Origin: Phlyctochytrium arcticum
Lineage: Eukaryota > Chytridiomycota > Chytridiomycetes > Chytridiales > Chytridiaceae
Assembly: GCA_025602905.1 (NCBI GenBank)
Contig: JAHLKI010000004.1
Span: forward strand, 1,116,001 to 1,180,000
Direction of reading: 5' to 3'
DNA length: 64,000 nt
The position numbers and the translations under genes were made by a program. Of the stretch, positions 21,326 to 33,043 are shown piece after piece. Within the stretch, counting starts at the first letter, position 1; every line of letters begins with the position of its first letter. The notes beneath the pieces are model-generated. The model did not search any database. It was not told the origin of the DNA and was given only the letters and a program-made list of their open reading frames with translations.

Positions 21326-21589
21326 TCAATTTGTTTTTTCACGTCTCATTCTCATACCCTTGGTATCGTAGTACTTGTTATCCAAGTCGAAACATGGAAG
21401 TTCACCCCGACATACTTTGCAACCAGGTAGTTGGTCACGTTGAAAAATATCAGGTGTTTGGAATTCCCTTGGTTGAAACACTTTTTCACAGTGTTCTATA
21501 CAGAAGATTCTGTCACATCTAAAACAGTATTCAAATTTGTCTTCATGGAAAATCTCGCAATGTCCATGACAAGTATAATAGTCTGGCAT
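21326..21589 (-). CDS. Small RING/zinc-ribbon-like protein
   Basis: 87 aa, intact. Cysteine pairs CHGHC, CFRCDRIFCIEHC and CKVCRGELPC would bind two or three zinc ions in a RING- or FYVE-like fold. Homologous in layout to the split gene 21718-21898/31912-32137 and to 41009-41395: all begin with an aromatic M-x-x-Y/W start, then C-x2-3-C, C-x2-C, C-x2-3-C, a spacer, and a GC-x-x-C pair. Function unknown; ubiquitin-ligase-like host modulation is a guess. The AAACGCA box sits 39 bp upstream of the ATG. Confidence 0.65.
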   Translation of the reverse strand: MPDYYTCHGHCEIFHEDKFEYCFRCDRIFCIEHCEKVFQPREFQTPDIFQRDQLPGCKVCRGELPCFDLDNKYYDTKGMRMRREKTN

Positions 21590-21616
21590 CTTTACTTATA
21601 TTCAAGAATAAAGAGT

Positions 21617-21660
21617 TTTCTTGAAAATGCGTTTGAATTACAATTATAGGAAAATTCTCC
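21617..21660. promoter_or_regulatory. Repeated 40-bp upstream motif, copy 1
   Basis: CTTGAAAATGCGTTTGAATT plus the following ~20 bases recur nearly unchanged at 32138-32178. This copy lies between two divergent zinc-finger genes (starts 21589 and 21718). Its complement, AAACGCATTTTCAAGAA, matches the region 42 bp upstream of the 21261 start. A shared viral promoter element is likely. Confidence 0.5.
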
Positions 21661-21717
21661 AGTTTCCAACAATCACATGTTTTTTTTTGCGGCCCACAAC
21701 TAATAAGAAACAAACAA

Positions 21718-21898
21718 TGGGAGTTGATTATTACATTTGTAGTGGGTGTGCAGAGATAATGGCGGTCGATTCCGACACATATTGCACTTCATGCGGTAGG
21801 TGTTATTGCGAAGAATGTAGTCCCAAATATCGAGCGAATAATTTTGTGGACATTGATATTTTTCCCAACGAAGGGCATGACCTGGAATTCCTATATGT
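21718..21898 (+). pseudogene. Zinc-finger gene, 5' part, split by Helitron A
   Basis: ATG 21718 starts MGVDYYICSGCAEIM, with later CTSCGRCYCEECSPKY. The reading frame runs into the Helitron A end at 21899. The missing C-terminal part, with its own GCKAC pair, is found beyond the Helitron at 31912-32137. It is a paralogue of 21326-21589 and 41009-41395. Confidence 0.7.
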
Positions 21899-22077
21899 GC
21901 CCCGGACGCTGTTGCGGGGATTAGCTCTGGTATGTAATGGAATATGTAAAGGAACTGGAGCGGATTAGCAAACTTTTGCAGGGATTTGAAATAAAAACAA
22001 AAAATGGATTGTTCCAAAAACAAGGAGTTGCAGAATATGGTTATTTACTGAGAAAGACAACCACAAAAAAAGGAAAC

Positions 22078-23043
22078 CTAATCAATATAACGGCGCATGG
22101 CCAAGCGACGCGTAACGACAGGAACGTCCTCGTCCTTGGAGCAAGTTTGCTCGTCAGCAATTTCGGCAACATGCTGATTGACCTTGTCGGGCGTGTTGCG
22201 CTTAGTTGTCTTGCGAGCAGGAGGAGGGGCTAGGTCGGCCCTTGCCTTTGGTGGGCGGCCTCGGCGTTTCCCAGTGGTTGTAGTAGGCGTGGCGGCAGCT
22301 CTCTCGGGGATCACTGCTGAGCAGTCGTCGTCGGACAGCGGGTCGCTTTCAATTATTGCAGGGAAACGATTGCGAGAGGGCGGGGAGGAGTTGGACGATG
22401 AAGGGGCGGAGGAGAGTTGGTCCTCGTCATCTCCGTGAGAATGAGTGGAGGGTGACTTGGAGGTAGGAGCGGTGGTGGACTTTGGGCGGCGACCCCACAC
22501 TTGGGCTCGGCGAGCGGTGGCAGGTGTAGCGGTGGAGGGCAGCTTTGTGGTAGCACCCATCAGATAAAAGTTGGAGGCGAGCATGCTGTTAAGGTTTTCG
22601 AGTTCCCCTACAACTTGTATGGCGGCACCAGTTGTCAAAACCTGACGGCGAGTTTTCCACCCACCAGGGCGGTTGGCAGTGATGGACCGGTAGCTTTCGG
22701 TATTATCACGGTATACGCGATCGATGACTTTGAAAAAATCGTCTTGTCCGGGCGAGATGAGGCCCGAAACCGTGACTTGTGCAGGGCATGGCTCAACGAC
22801 CTCCGGTAAGGGATGAAGCGTGTAGACGTGCAATTCGTCAGAGGCAGGATCTAGAATGGCAGCGACACACAGGTAGTCGCCGTCAACTTCGGGTTCAACA
22901 ATCCTGCCTGCCTTGACCCAAACACTTGCAGGCACTTGAATGAAATTGCCATCAGCGGTGGGAATAGCGATGAGGATGTCAAATTTATTGTTCTCCTGAC
23001 TGGTGATGGAAAGAACTTTGATTGCGGAGGTGATCATAAGCAT
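22078..23043 (-). CDS. AT-hook protein of Helitron A
   Basis: 321 aa from ATG 23043 (MLMITSAIKVLSITS); the frame is open further upstream, but the start matches the homologue in Helitron B (319 aa, MLIITSIVKVVELT). The first ~190 residues are a conserved beta-rich domain, possibly an OB fold (VPASVWVKAGRIVEPE, YLCVAAILDPASDELHVYTL). Then come a Ser/Pro-rich acidic linker and an AT-hook, GKRRGRPPKA. The C-terminus RLAMRRYID corresponds to RLRNYYD in B. Both are transcribed away from RepHel. It may bind single-stranded DNA during rolling-circle transposition; this is inferred. No lesion is seen although RepHel A is ruined. Confidence 0.6.
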   Translation of the reverse strand: MLMITSAIKVLSITSQENNKFDILIAIPTADGNFIQVPASVWVKAGRIVEPEVDGDYLCVAAILDPASDELHVYTLHPLPEVVEPCPAQVTVSGLISPGQDDFFKVIDRVYRDNTESYRSITANRPGGWKTRRQVLTTGAAIQVVGELENLNSMLASNFYLMGATTKLPSTATPATARRAQVWGRRPKSTTAPTSKSPSTHSHGDDEDQLSSAPSSSNSSPPSRNRFPAIIESDPLSDDDCSAVIPERAAATPTTTTGKRRGRPPKARADLAPPPARKTTKRNTPDKVNQHVAEIADEQTCSKDEDVPVVTRRLAMRRYID

Positions 23044-24306
23044 GATGTCGAGGAATTTGGTGTTAGGGGAGAAGTAGAGGGAGGGCAAAGAAGTAGGGGA
23101 GGACGAGGAAGAATTGGGATGGAACAGTGGCAGAATGGCAGGCTGAAGGAGAAGAGAATGACAAGAGTGCAAGTAGTGATATTGAGAGGAGTCCGTTTTC
23201 ATATGGGTTTCTGGCGGGTGGGTGGGTACGGCGGTTTCCGGGGTTGTAACAACTCGCCAGAATAACGGAGGGGGGGAAAAGATGCCGCATCCCAAAGTGT
23301 TTGCATCAAAGGGCAAATATTGGCGTGTGAAGGGAAGTTGAGGCGCAGTGATGTGCCCCACTGCTGTTTGATGGATATGTGTTTCATCGGGTAACGGAAC
23401 ACGGAAATGATAGCTTCAATGGGGATTTACTGCGGAGGAGAAGTATTGCTTCCAGAAAGCAACGGGGTGGGAAAGGAAGATATTGCGGAACATGTGCTTT
23501 AAGCGGTTAACGGCAACGGCATGCGGCCGGATAATGAAGGTTAAGTTAATCCTTCACTGTAGTCTGTAGGCTGCAGAAACGGGTTCACAATAGGAAAGCA
23601 ACTTGCCAGATTTGAGAAAGCAGTTGTCATGAAAGTATGTGAGAGAGTCCCAAGTCGCAAGCAATTGAGAAAAGCAAAGTGTGCACAACACACATGAAAT
23701 CAGATGTACAACTGGCCAATGTTTTGACGCAATATGATGAGTAGTGAGTGAGGTTAAATAAGGTTATGTGTAAAACGGCAGTTGTGTTGGATGTAAAACC
23801 AAAATAGACCTAAGTGTAAACCGGCAGTAGTGGCAAAATATTAAAGTTCAGCATAAGACGGCGGACGGCGGACGGCAATGAGGAGAAAGATGAAAGAAGT
23901 AGTGAAGCACAGCTAAAGCGAAAGATAAATGGTGTGAATACCCACGGACACATCTCACTGCGAGGATTGAGGTACATTACAAGCACAGAACTCTCGCAAC
24001 ACCCGCATATGACCATAGTCCACACTCCATCAGCAACATCTCAAGTGCATATCACCCAGCATCATCATCTCCCTGACACCGTAGCATCGGAACACCGAGA
24101 ATGCCATCCATGACGGCCGGAGCTCAAAGAATGAGAAGACTACGGGCAGAGCGTCATAATCCATTGTAAGTACGTACGGACATGACGAAGAATGAGGTAC
24201 TAATAAAATTGTATTTGAACAGAGCGGCGAGAACATCAGAGAACACGCTACAGTACCAACAAGAACCGAAGATACAGGTCGCGAGCGCAACACGGCAGCC
24301 AGAAGA
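23044..24306. other. Divergent intergenic region of Helitron A
   Basis: Separates the AT-hook gene from RepHel. Near 24159-24222 a GTAAGT...AACAG pair could be an intron in an upstream RepHel exon (ATG at 24101), but the phases do not join cleanly. No other gene is supported. Confidence 0.4.
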
Positions 24307-27300
24307 ATGCAACGTCAGGAGCCATTGATCATCGAAAGAGAGGCTGCTGTACGCGAGCATCTGCGGCAAAGGCAGTGCAACGAAACGTTCTACACCGCAC
24401 AAGAGATATCCGCTATGGAACAACAGCCCATCCTAGGTCGTATTTCTGAAGATACGCTGAAAAGCGTCTACGACAACACACGCCGAGCTCTCGCGGATGA
24501 CAACATGCAAGAAGAACTTTGCGCTGTCTGTGGTACTTTATGCATCAAAAATTGCATTGAGAAATTTCCGCTGTTGTCATCTCACTTGCCATTAATGGCC
24601 TTGCGTACGCGACTTCAGGAACCAACTGACGGTTTCCCAATGCGGCTGGCACTCGAATACGATGTTAGCGACTTGGATGAAAGGCTTTCTGGGCTCTTGC
24701 TGTCCCGCAGCGGATTCTCTATGGCCACAGGAACAGGAACCTCGGACACCCTGATGCATTTCTGCAAGCCTTGTTTGGATTCTCTTCATCGCAAAGCTGA
24801 AACTCCGCCCCGATATGCTATCGCGAACGGCTTGTTTGTCGGCAACCTCCCGAGCAGTTTGTTCCAAGATTCCACCACCATAGACTTCAGCATGGCCGCC
24901 CCAAGTCAAGCAGCCCACTACATCAGCGTTGTTCATGGAGGGGAGTTCAATCGCCTGAAGGGACACTCATACGCCATGTTGGCAGACCCAGCTCCTCCCG
25001 CAATGTTGTTGCCCCGAGACGTGTCAAGCAGTGGCGACATTTTTGTAACGATAGTGGGAGCTTTCACCACAGAAGCCCGGCGGTGGGTAGCCAAAGAGTT
25101 TCGGGGGAATCGCGAGAACATCAACAAGGTGCTCAAGTTCTACAAGGAAAACAACCGAGTATACGAACAAATCGAGATCAACACCAACCTCCCGCACTCA
25201 GCTGACATGTCATCAGTCATAGCCCATATCAACAAAGACGATCCTGAGTACGAGGAGATAGCGAAAACTCTACAAGCATCCAGGAGTACCCACCGCGCCC
25301 CCGAACCTACAAATGATAGTGAGAAAAGCAACCAAGTTCACATAGAGAGTGATACTTCCTTTATTCTCGACATGCGCAATGATGAGAGCAACGCGGAGCA
25401 AGTTAACAGAGCGATACATATGATGCTTTACGGATCGGAAAGAAACCGGCTGTTATTGCAAAGGTCATCTTCATTTGTTTCCGATGCCAACCCGGACAAC
25501 ATGTACTTTCGAGTGCCAGAACTATTGCCGTACGGTCGTGGGGGCCCAACGGAGAGGAGGAGAAACCCGGTTTCCTTAGAAGAGTGGATTGGTTACGTCT
25601 TGAGATTGCCCGAACAGAAATTTGCCAAACACAGCTCTTTTGTCTTGATGGCTTTTGACGTAGTCGCGCGCAAGCGGGCTTCCTCATCGTTGTACCTCCG
25701 CTGTCGATTAGCGCCCAAAACCGCCGAACTTGCAGCAACAGTAACTCTCGCGGAAATCCAACAATACGCAGAGCAAGAGGCAGCCAGGAACGCAGCAGCT
25801 ACTCGATCTCTCCCGATACCCGAACGGAGGGGTGTTGCGGGTGGTGTTCTATCGCATCAGAACCGAGTAAGGGCAGGGATGGAGTCATACAGTACTGGGG
25901 CTCAAACGAGGAGCGAGCAGCAGCACTGAACCGAGTCAATGCCTACTCCAATGCTCTTGGTCTACCCAACATATTCTTCACCGTGACACCCGATTCAATG
26001 AACTCTTTTCGCGTCGTGCAATACACCCGGTTCAAGGGCGCGGAAGACTCGATCGAAGCCATCAATAAACAGATCCAGGTCATGTCAAAGGAGGAACGGA
26101 GGGAAACAGTTGGCAACAGTCCTGTAGCGGTCGCACGGCATTTCGACAGAGTCATTGAGGTGATATTGAGTTCTTTTTTGGGATGGGATTCAGCAAAATG
26201 TCAATCACGTCGTGGTGGGGGAGTGTTGGGGGTGTTGAAAGCATATTCCGGATCGGTAGAGACGCAAGGATCGGGCAATCTACATGCGCATTTCCTCCTG
26301 TGGGTTTACAACCTCCCTTCCACCACTGGGCAATATCGCAAGATGGCTTCAGGTCCCCAGCAACGGAACTTCCTCGAACAAGTGGCGGAATATGTCGCAT
26401 CCATCGCAACAGCAACGTCCCCAATACCGCTACACCCATTTTGTGCAGCTTGCCACGCCCCACTCGAATTCCAGCCTATCCCTCTACGTGCATATCAACG
26501 CGCCCGACCAAATTAGACAGCACCAACATCAGCAATATGCACAGGTTGCGGGCAAGGCATGTCAGATTCCGATGTTGCAACCAATTCGTACGAGCATTTT
26601 GCGACAAGGTCCGGGATTCTCAGCATTGACCTATGGACGCAACAGGATGCGTCGTATCACAACTGTTCATGGGAGCCACTTCCTTTTGAGTCGGTGCTTA
26701 GCGATGGGTCTCCGGAGGCGAAGTTGAACCTGGAAACGAGTTTATTCGGCTATCAAGTGCATTCGTGGCAACATGCAAGGTCATGTTACAAAAAAAGCGT
26801 CCGAACGCCTAGTGGTTGCTATTGCCGTTTTCTGAAGCCCGAGGTAGCTGTAGCCGCCACGCAAGTCACCGAAATGTCTGTTTTCCTCGAGCGCCAGAAC
26901 GGTTCACTTATCTGAACACTTTCAATCCATTATTTGCAACTTTGTTCAAATTCAACCACGATATACGTCCCATGCTTGGTGGGAAGGTGGCGGATGTGAA
27001 ACTTTATGTCATGAAGTACTCGTTCAAACCACAAGTCCAATTCGAGAAACTGCACACAATATAAGCTTCGGCTTTACGAAAGAGCATTGAACGGGAGACA
27101 CAGGTGGAGGAAGTTGATGAGAGCTCGCAGTGGACCCGGGGGTTCAGGAGGATGAAGCGACAGGTGACGGATTTGAGCGGGAAGATGGAAGTTGTTTCCA
27201 CAATGGCTGCACTGTACTTGCTCCGGAAATCGGCATTCTACAAGTCACACGAGGTTGTGCAACTGTATATCAAGTCCATCATAAATGCCATTACGCTGGA

Positions 27301-29958
27301 GGGGGATGTCGACATCAAATTTGTCAGTACCACAAGCCAAGAGGAAACTCCCAACGCAACCGGCGAAAGGACAATGAAGGCGATCAACAATGGCACCAAT
27401 TATCTTGCAAGGCCGGAAACTGCGGATTTCGATGACATGTGCCTTTTCCAGTTCACCTCCAAGTTCATCAAACGCAAATCGTCCAAGACGGCGACCACAC
27501 ACCAGCTGGCCGAAGGACACCCCCAACGAAACACGCACCGTTTGGAAAGCCGAAAAAACCCCGTTTTCGTCAATGTTGTTTCGAAACAAATAGCCGACCT
27601 TTCCAAAGACGACGTTTTGAACGACAAACTTGAAAGATCTTTCCGGATGATCCTTTTCTTGTTTAAACCGTACCGGTCGCTTGCTTGCCTTTGCACGGCC
27701 CCCACGTGGGAGCAATCTTTTTACGACTACGCTGACGCCGATGATGGAACGGAGAACTACATTGCCATGCGAACGTTTCTGCGCAACACGGAAGATCACT
27801 ATATGGGGAAAAGGCGGGCGACGGAACGTTGAGGCGGAGCTTCGGGAGAACCACCCCGATGTCCCGGTGGTGCTCACGTCGGGGGATGCGGGAGATGATG
27901 GTTGGGAGGATGACAGTGGGTCAGAAGCATCATCTACAGCAACCGGCAACGAAGACGAGACGGAGAGTCCGCCGGATTGTGAAAGCGAGGGACCCCCAAT
28001 TTTGCAAGCTATACCTTGTGCAAGGGAAGCCATTGCGTTGGCCACGGATCTCGGACAGGTGCCGTCGTGGCAGCAGCAAATCCCGCATGTAGACAGATTG
28101 GGCGAATTTGAGGCAGCGGCTCAGGCATTTATACCCCAGTACGGTCAAGTACAGCATTGCAACGGCACCGACCGACGGGCTCGATTTACAGCGTTGTTCC
28201 CCACCATTGAAACCCAGTTGCAACACTACGAGTCGTGCCTCGGTTCTTTGGAATGGCAACCGAACCCGTCTGGTGTCAGTAGCGAGCAAATCGGCGAGTT
28301 CGCTTCCATAGCATCCATGTCCCAACATTTCGGACTCAACCGAGAGCAACACGCCGTATTTGTGTTGATGTCAGCCAGTCTCATATACCAGTTCGCGGCA
28401 GAGGACGATATTATACCCAGCACACAAGCGGGACAGCAAGGTGGCAGCGAGTTCCAAATCATGGCATCGATGTGGGGCCAGGCCGGTACCGGAAAAAGCT
28501 TCGTGCTCAAGGCGCTGTTGCAACTTGCAGTTTCTTGGGGCCGCCCACAGGCAGTGATGACGACGGCGATGACGGGAATAGCGGCGGCGAATGCAGGCGG
28601 GACGCATCTTCACAAACTATTCAATTGGACGACAACATGCAGTCGACGTTCCAAAAAGGCCACAGCAGCGGAGTTAGAACGATTTGCGCCATTGAAACTT
28701 CTGATTGTCGACGAAGCCAGCCTATTGAGCAAGCAGTATTTAGCACTGCTGAGGTCCACTTTGAAGATTGTGAAAGATCGGCCATATGCGGAGATGGGGG
28801 GTGTGTGTGTATTGTTCTGCGGTGATTGGCTTCAGTTGTCGGCATGGGCAGGATCGAAACTGTATACCCCCTCGAGCTCGGGCGATTCAGAGAAAGCAGC
28901 GTCGGGACATCGAATATACCACAGTATGGAGAATGTTTTCTTCCTAACAGAAAACATGCGACAAGGAGCGAGAACACCGTATGCGGACTTGATGAACAGA
29001 ATGCGCACCGGCCAGCTAAGGAAAGAAGATATAGCCATCTGCAACCGACAAGTCTTGATACCCGGCGAAAATACCCCACCACAAGAAGCAATACTTTTCC
29101 GCCCTATTCTCACGACAGCTAATCTACACAGTGCCTGGAGGAATTTGCGCGAAAGCAGCCCTGCCGCACTTACCGTTTCAGAGCAGTGCTAAAGGCGACA
29201 AGGAGAGGTCACCTCAGCTCCAACGACCGCCAATCCCTTTGGAAATTGCCGGACAGCGCGACGGGGCAGTTTCCGATGAAGCTCGACTTGTGCATCGGTT
29301 GCCCAGTACAGATCACCAAGAATGTCGATCCAAAGCGGCGAATGCTGAATGGCTCTCTCGGAACAATAGTCAAAATTCAAATGCACCCAACGGCAATCTC
29401 GACAGAAGCGACACTTACCAATGGCCATCCAATACTGATTAGCGACAAACTCCCTGACATCGTATTCGTTGCCCTCCATGGGTACGAAACCGTACAACTG
29501 CAGCCGGACCTGCCATTAGGTGTTGTCGGAGTCCGTCCATACCAGACCACGAGTGCCGTAGAGATCAAACTGCCTCACCGGAGGTTTCGAGTGAATTTGC
29601 AACAGCTACCATTTGTTCTGGCTTTCAGTTTGACTGTGGACAAGTGTCAGGGCCTTACCTTACCTGGGGTACTTCTTGCGCCGATGCTTACTCAATACCG
29701 CAAAAGTCCGCAACGAACATTAATGTATGTCGGGTGGTCGCGGGGGACGTCTTTGGAAGGCCACACAGCAACACGACTTCTGCAGCCGATAACAGCAGAG
29801 GACATCGCATACTGTATTTCAAGCCGAGCAAGGAATTGTCACAAGAGATCACCCGTCTTGAGAAGCTAGCGGAAATCATGGCTCAAAAGATCAGAAAGTT
29901 CATTGTCAACGGATGCAAGAAGGAAACCTACAAGCAATTGTTCACAAATCACTGGTGA
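24307..29958 (+). pseudogene. Helitron A RepHel (HUH Rep plus PIF1-like helicase), heavily broken
   Basis: About 1880 codons matching RepHel B throughout. N-terminal zinc finger (CAVCGTLCIKNC, MHFCKPCLDSL) with a DUF6570-like region (PPRYAIANGLFVG). Rep motifs: TVTPDSMNSFRV, then the HUH motif GSGNLHAHFLLWVY, and a Tyr region, VADVKLYVMKYSFKPQ. Helicase: Walker A MWGQAGTGKSFVLK, Walker B LLIVDEASLLSKQ, CGDWLQLSAW, and a final YVGWSRGTSLEG. Lesions: frameshifts near 25890, 26913, 27815, 29150 and 29815, and in-frame stops at 26514-26516 (TAG) and 27062-27064 (TAA). It cannot encode a working transposase. The true 5' end may include an upstream exon. Confidence 0.8.
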
Positions 29959-31445
29959 GATATGTTTTCCCATAGAGTCCAAATTTCGATTTGTACATAG
30001 TGTAGATACAGTAGTTCGCTTTGTATAGATAGCTTCTGTAAATTTGTGGATGGATTAAAAAAGAGTTGCAACGTCGGAAAAAAAAGCACTCAGTTGATGG
30101 CGAGTGGATCATACCTGGCAAAGTGTAGCAATGTTGTAAACGGAAGTTGGTGAGCCCGGTGGTGAGCAGTTCTAGGGATAGCGGAGCAAAGTATATTTCC
30201 ATTCTGTGGAGACGGATTCTGAAGGTTCCGCCTCAGTGGCAACTCAGGCGGAACTGGGGGTGCTTACGGTATTGTGCCTATCAGATTCATGAGTGGAGAA
30301 GAATTGCCATCTCGCCGGTCTCGCCGTGTTCATCCACACGCACGGCAGCCCCGCACAATGGTTTCCTACTGCTGAGAGATGGTCGTCTTTCTGTATGGGA
30401 TACCATAACGAGTGCCATCCACTTCCGCCCCGTTTTTGACGAGACCTGGCCCTTGCTCAAAATGTTTGACGTCTCCTTCAGATTTTTCCAACTTCCTTCT
30501 CTCTGACTTCTCCCAGTTCCTTACCTGTATTTTAGCCGCAATGGTTGACACCGATCAAGATTGATGCTGGCTGCATGCTGTGATCAGCCTCATTCTCTCC
30601 CTATTATCTTCCGACTACATTCTGGCGAACGCCTTGGGACCATGCCCGCAATTAGTGACGAGAAAGAGACGGGAAGGAATGTGAAGGATGATGACACCGT
30701 CGAACAACTCATCACTCGTCACCCAACCATTGTGCGGTGAACCGTTGGATCACAAGCTGATCAACTTGAATCTGTTGTTAATCGAAAGGTACTCACCATT
30801 GTGTGCAGATATGTTACTCCAGCTAAGGAAAAATGAAACATACTGTAGATTCACAGTGTGGATGGCAGGCGCCATCTATACCACCAATGAAGCTTCATTC
30901 TTGGACCCCACATTCAAGACGTGATAAACCTTACAGATAAACCTTATTTTGATTCCACTCGGTCTTCATCATCAGAATCATCACCACAGTCCGAGAGAGG
31001 CAAGGCCATTCCTTTGGGAAGAAAACGGCTATAATTGCGTTCAGATGCTCGAAGGATTCGACAAGATCACCCTTTTGGCCAAGACGCTTTGCAAATGGCT
31101 ACCTGTGCAGCGTCTGGGTGTGAGGGAAGCTTTGTAAAGAGCAGTGGCCTACGTAGTAAACCGGTCATTATCCTCGCATCCGAGTCACCCACTGTCAGAC
31201 ACCCCGGGGATCTATTCGGTACTTGTCTATGACCAGTATCTGAGTTACATCAAAACGTACCAAGATCCACAAAACCGGAAATTATTTCCGCACCATTCAC
31301 GAAAGGGACCCACCGGGAACCGTTGATTGTACGAGCATGACGACTGTCCGATTTAACCAAATCATGCGCGGGGGAAGTTAGCCGACATTCTCCCAGTGCA
31401 ATTAGAGTATCCGTGGAACTCGTCATTTTGGAAGAAAAGAAGAAG
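29959..31445. other. Non-coding 3' part of Helitron A
   Basis: No gene is supported. It contains a small hairpin (GTTCCGCCT/AGGCGGAAC at 30225-30254). The many short ORFs here have no homologue in Helitron B and look random. Confidence 0.5.
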
Positions 31446-31793
31446 GCCAAATGGAACCAAACGCTGAAGGTACACGAAAAGAAAAGATGAAGACAATTTT
31501 TTGGAGGGGTTTACAGATGTATTCAAGTATGCAGGGAGGAACATGTACTATGGACGGTATGAAGGTAAACAATAAATCCCGATAAACGCGCTGTGGACAG
31601 TGGCCAAAATCCGAAAAACACAAAAAAATTTAATGGACAGACAAGAACGCCAAATGGAACCTAACGCTGAAGTTACACGAAAAGAAAGGATGAAGACGAT
31701 TTTTTGGAGGGGTTCACAGATGCATTCGAGTATGCAGCGACGAAGAACATGTACTATGGACGATATGAATGTAAACAATGAAATCCGAATAAA
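31446..31793 (+). repeat. Two direct repeats of ~145 bp, period 203
   Basis: The segment starting GCCAAATGGAACC at 31446 recurs at 31649 with roughly 90% identity over ~145 bp (both include GGAGGGGTT and ACATGTACTATGGACG). It is just inside the Helitron A 3' end. A subterminal duplication or captured tandem repeat. Confidence 0.7.
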
Positions 31794-31911
31794 AACAAAG
31801 AAATGCAGAGAAAAACAAACGGATAGGGTGACTATGCCAGGCAAAGCGAACACCTGAAACTCGGACAACATGGACGGCCCCCAGACCCCCTAACACTCTG
31901 GTATATACCAG

Positions 31912-32137
31912 CGAACAAGATCTGGAACCTTATCAACTTGAATCACCAGGATGCAAAGCGTGCCGGAAGGAAATACCTTTTATAGACCTCAAGTACAAGC
32001 ATATGGATAAAGATGACTATCCGTTCCATGCGAACTGGAAAGAGAAGGTGCAAAAATGGAAAGAAGAGTGTCAAAATGGACAAAGACCCGCTTGGAGGGA
32101 GATTTTGAGTAAGAAAAAGGGCAAAACGGAGATTTAA
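31912..32137 (+). pseudogene. Zinc-finger gene, 3' part, beyond Helitron A
   Basis: The frame reads LEPYQLESPGCKACRKEI and ends ILSKKKGKTEI before TAA 32135-32137. It aligns with the C-terminal half of the 21326-21589 protein (QLPGCKVCRGELP). It has no start of its own and completes the gene begun at 21718. A copy of the 40-bp viral motif (32138-32178) follows directly. Confidence 0.7.
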
Positions 32138-32178
32138 TCTTGAAAATGCGTTTGAATTACAATTATAAGAAATTCTCT
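32138..32178. promoter_or_regulatory. Repeated 40-bp motif, copy 2
   Basis: CTTGAAAATGCGTTTGAATT and flanking bases match 21617-21660. Here it lies between two convergent gene ends, overlapping the stop of the receiver gene, so a promoter role is less obvious than for copy 1. Once both Helitrons are removed the copies are only ~0.5 kb apart. Confidence 0.45.
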
Positions 32179-32337
32179 TGTTCTTGAAGCCGCCCATCTA
32201 GAAATCCGAAAATACTTTTAATATTATCCATCGACAGGGGTTTTGCATAAAATTCAGTCGCACCAGGGTCTAGCGCTGCTTTTTCGAGTTCATGACTCGA
32301 AGAGAAAGCAATAATTTTTATTGGATTTTCGTTTATT
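32163..32337 (-). pseudogene. Receiver-domain gene, 3' part
   Basis: The minus-strand frame reads NPIKIIAFSSSHELEKAALD, then GATEFYAKPLSMDNIKSIF. This is the second half of a response-regulator receiver domain: the Ser of the AFSSS strand and the invariant Lys in AKPLS. The first half is at 40702-40966. TAA is at 32163-32165. Helitron B separates the halves. Confidence 0.75.
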
Positions 32338-32812
32338 CTCTGGTATATACCAGAGTCTTAGAGGGGTCTGAGGCACCACCAAGTGTCGCCTTTGAAACGC
32401 CCCTGGCCCAGTCACCCCAGACCCTTGTTTCCATGGAGAATGGGGGTATTTCTTTTGTTTTTTTGTAGATCAAATTGCATTTTCTCCAGATCCCACGCTT
32501 TTTCCTACGAGCTGAAATTTTTTAAGACATTCGGAAAATCGGACATTTTTTTCTCTTGCATCCCATATGATTTTCCTTGGGTGGTCAGCATCATAGTGTG
32601 CTCAAATAATTTTCAAACGCACGTGGGATTTTCTCAGCTGAGTCCGGAGCAGAGTTCCTCAAATTTTGCTTACGTAAGCACGGTCCACCTCACTGCCACC
32701 GTTTTTGCTCGTGCCTTTTGCGATGAATCTTCACGGTGCCGGTCCCGTTCAATGTTGGTGCGTTGTGAGCGATCCTTGATATCATACCTCACTTTCCTTT
32801 CCCGCTGGTCGT

Positions 32813-32946
32813 TGTCTGTTATCCTGTAAGGATTCCATCGCGTCCTTTAATATCCACTTGGGCGATAATACAACTTGTCTGTTATCCTGTAAGTATTCCA
32901 TCGCGTCCTTCAATATCCACTTGCGCGAAGGTCTGACCAATACAAC
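32813..32946. repeat. 63-bp tandem duplication in Helitron B
   Basis: TGTCTGTTATCCTGTAAG and the following ~45 bp, including CCATCGCGTCCTT, occur at 32813 and again at 32876. Located between the end of RepHel and the Helitron 3' terminus. Confidence 0.75.
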
Positions 32947-33043
32947 TTTTTAGGTACTTTACCATAGAGTGACCCACAGTGCTACTTGTACCTTCCAAGA
33001 ATAAAAATCTGATTGAAACTACTTCTATATTACATGAGTTCTA

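Larger units (their letters stand above)
21899..31911 (+). mobile_element. Helitron A (decayed, full length)
   Basis: The 5' end begins GCCCCGGACGCTGTTGCGG and includes GGGGATTAGCTCTGGTAT (a small CCCCG/CGGGG hairpin). The 3' end is CTCTGGTATATACCAG at 31896-31911. Both ends match Helitron B. Ends are certain to within a few bases; they are placed by comparison with B and by the interrupted zinc-finger gene. Inside lie a minus-strand AT-hook gene and a plus-strand RepHel gene. This is a Helitron2/Helentron-like type with similar motifs at both ends rather than the canonical TC...CTRR form. Confidence 0.75.

Noticed and set aside
952..22000. Protein-primed DNA polymerase B or Ulp1-like protease, as in classical Polintons
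   Set aside because: No ORF shows their motifs; replication is represented by the TVpol-SF3 gene instead.
21937..22233. Plus-strand ORF spanning the Helitron A 5' end
   Set aside because: It starts inside the Helitron and runs antisense into the AT-hook gene; composition, not homology, keeps it open.
27245..28045. 266-codon minus-strand ORF
   Set aside because: Antisense to the RepHel A region, whose frame matches RepHel B.
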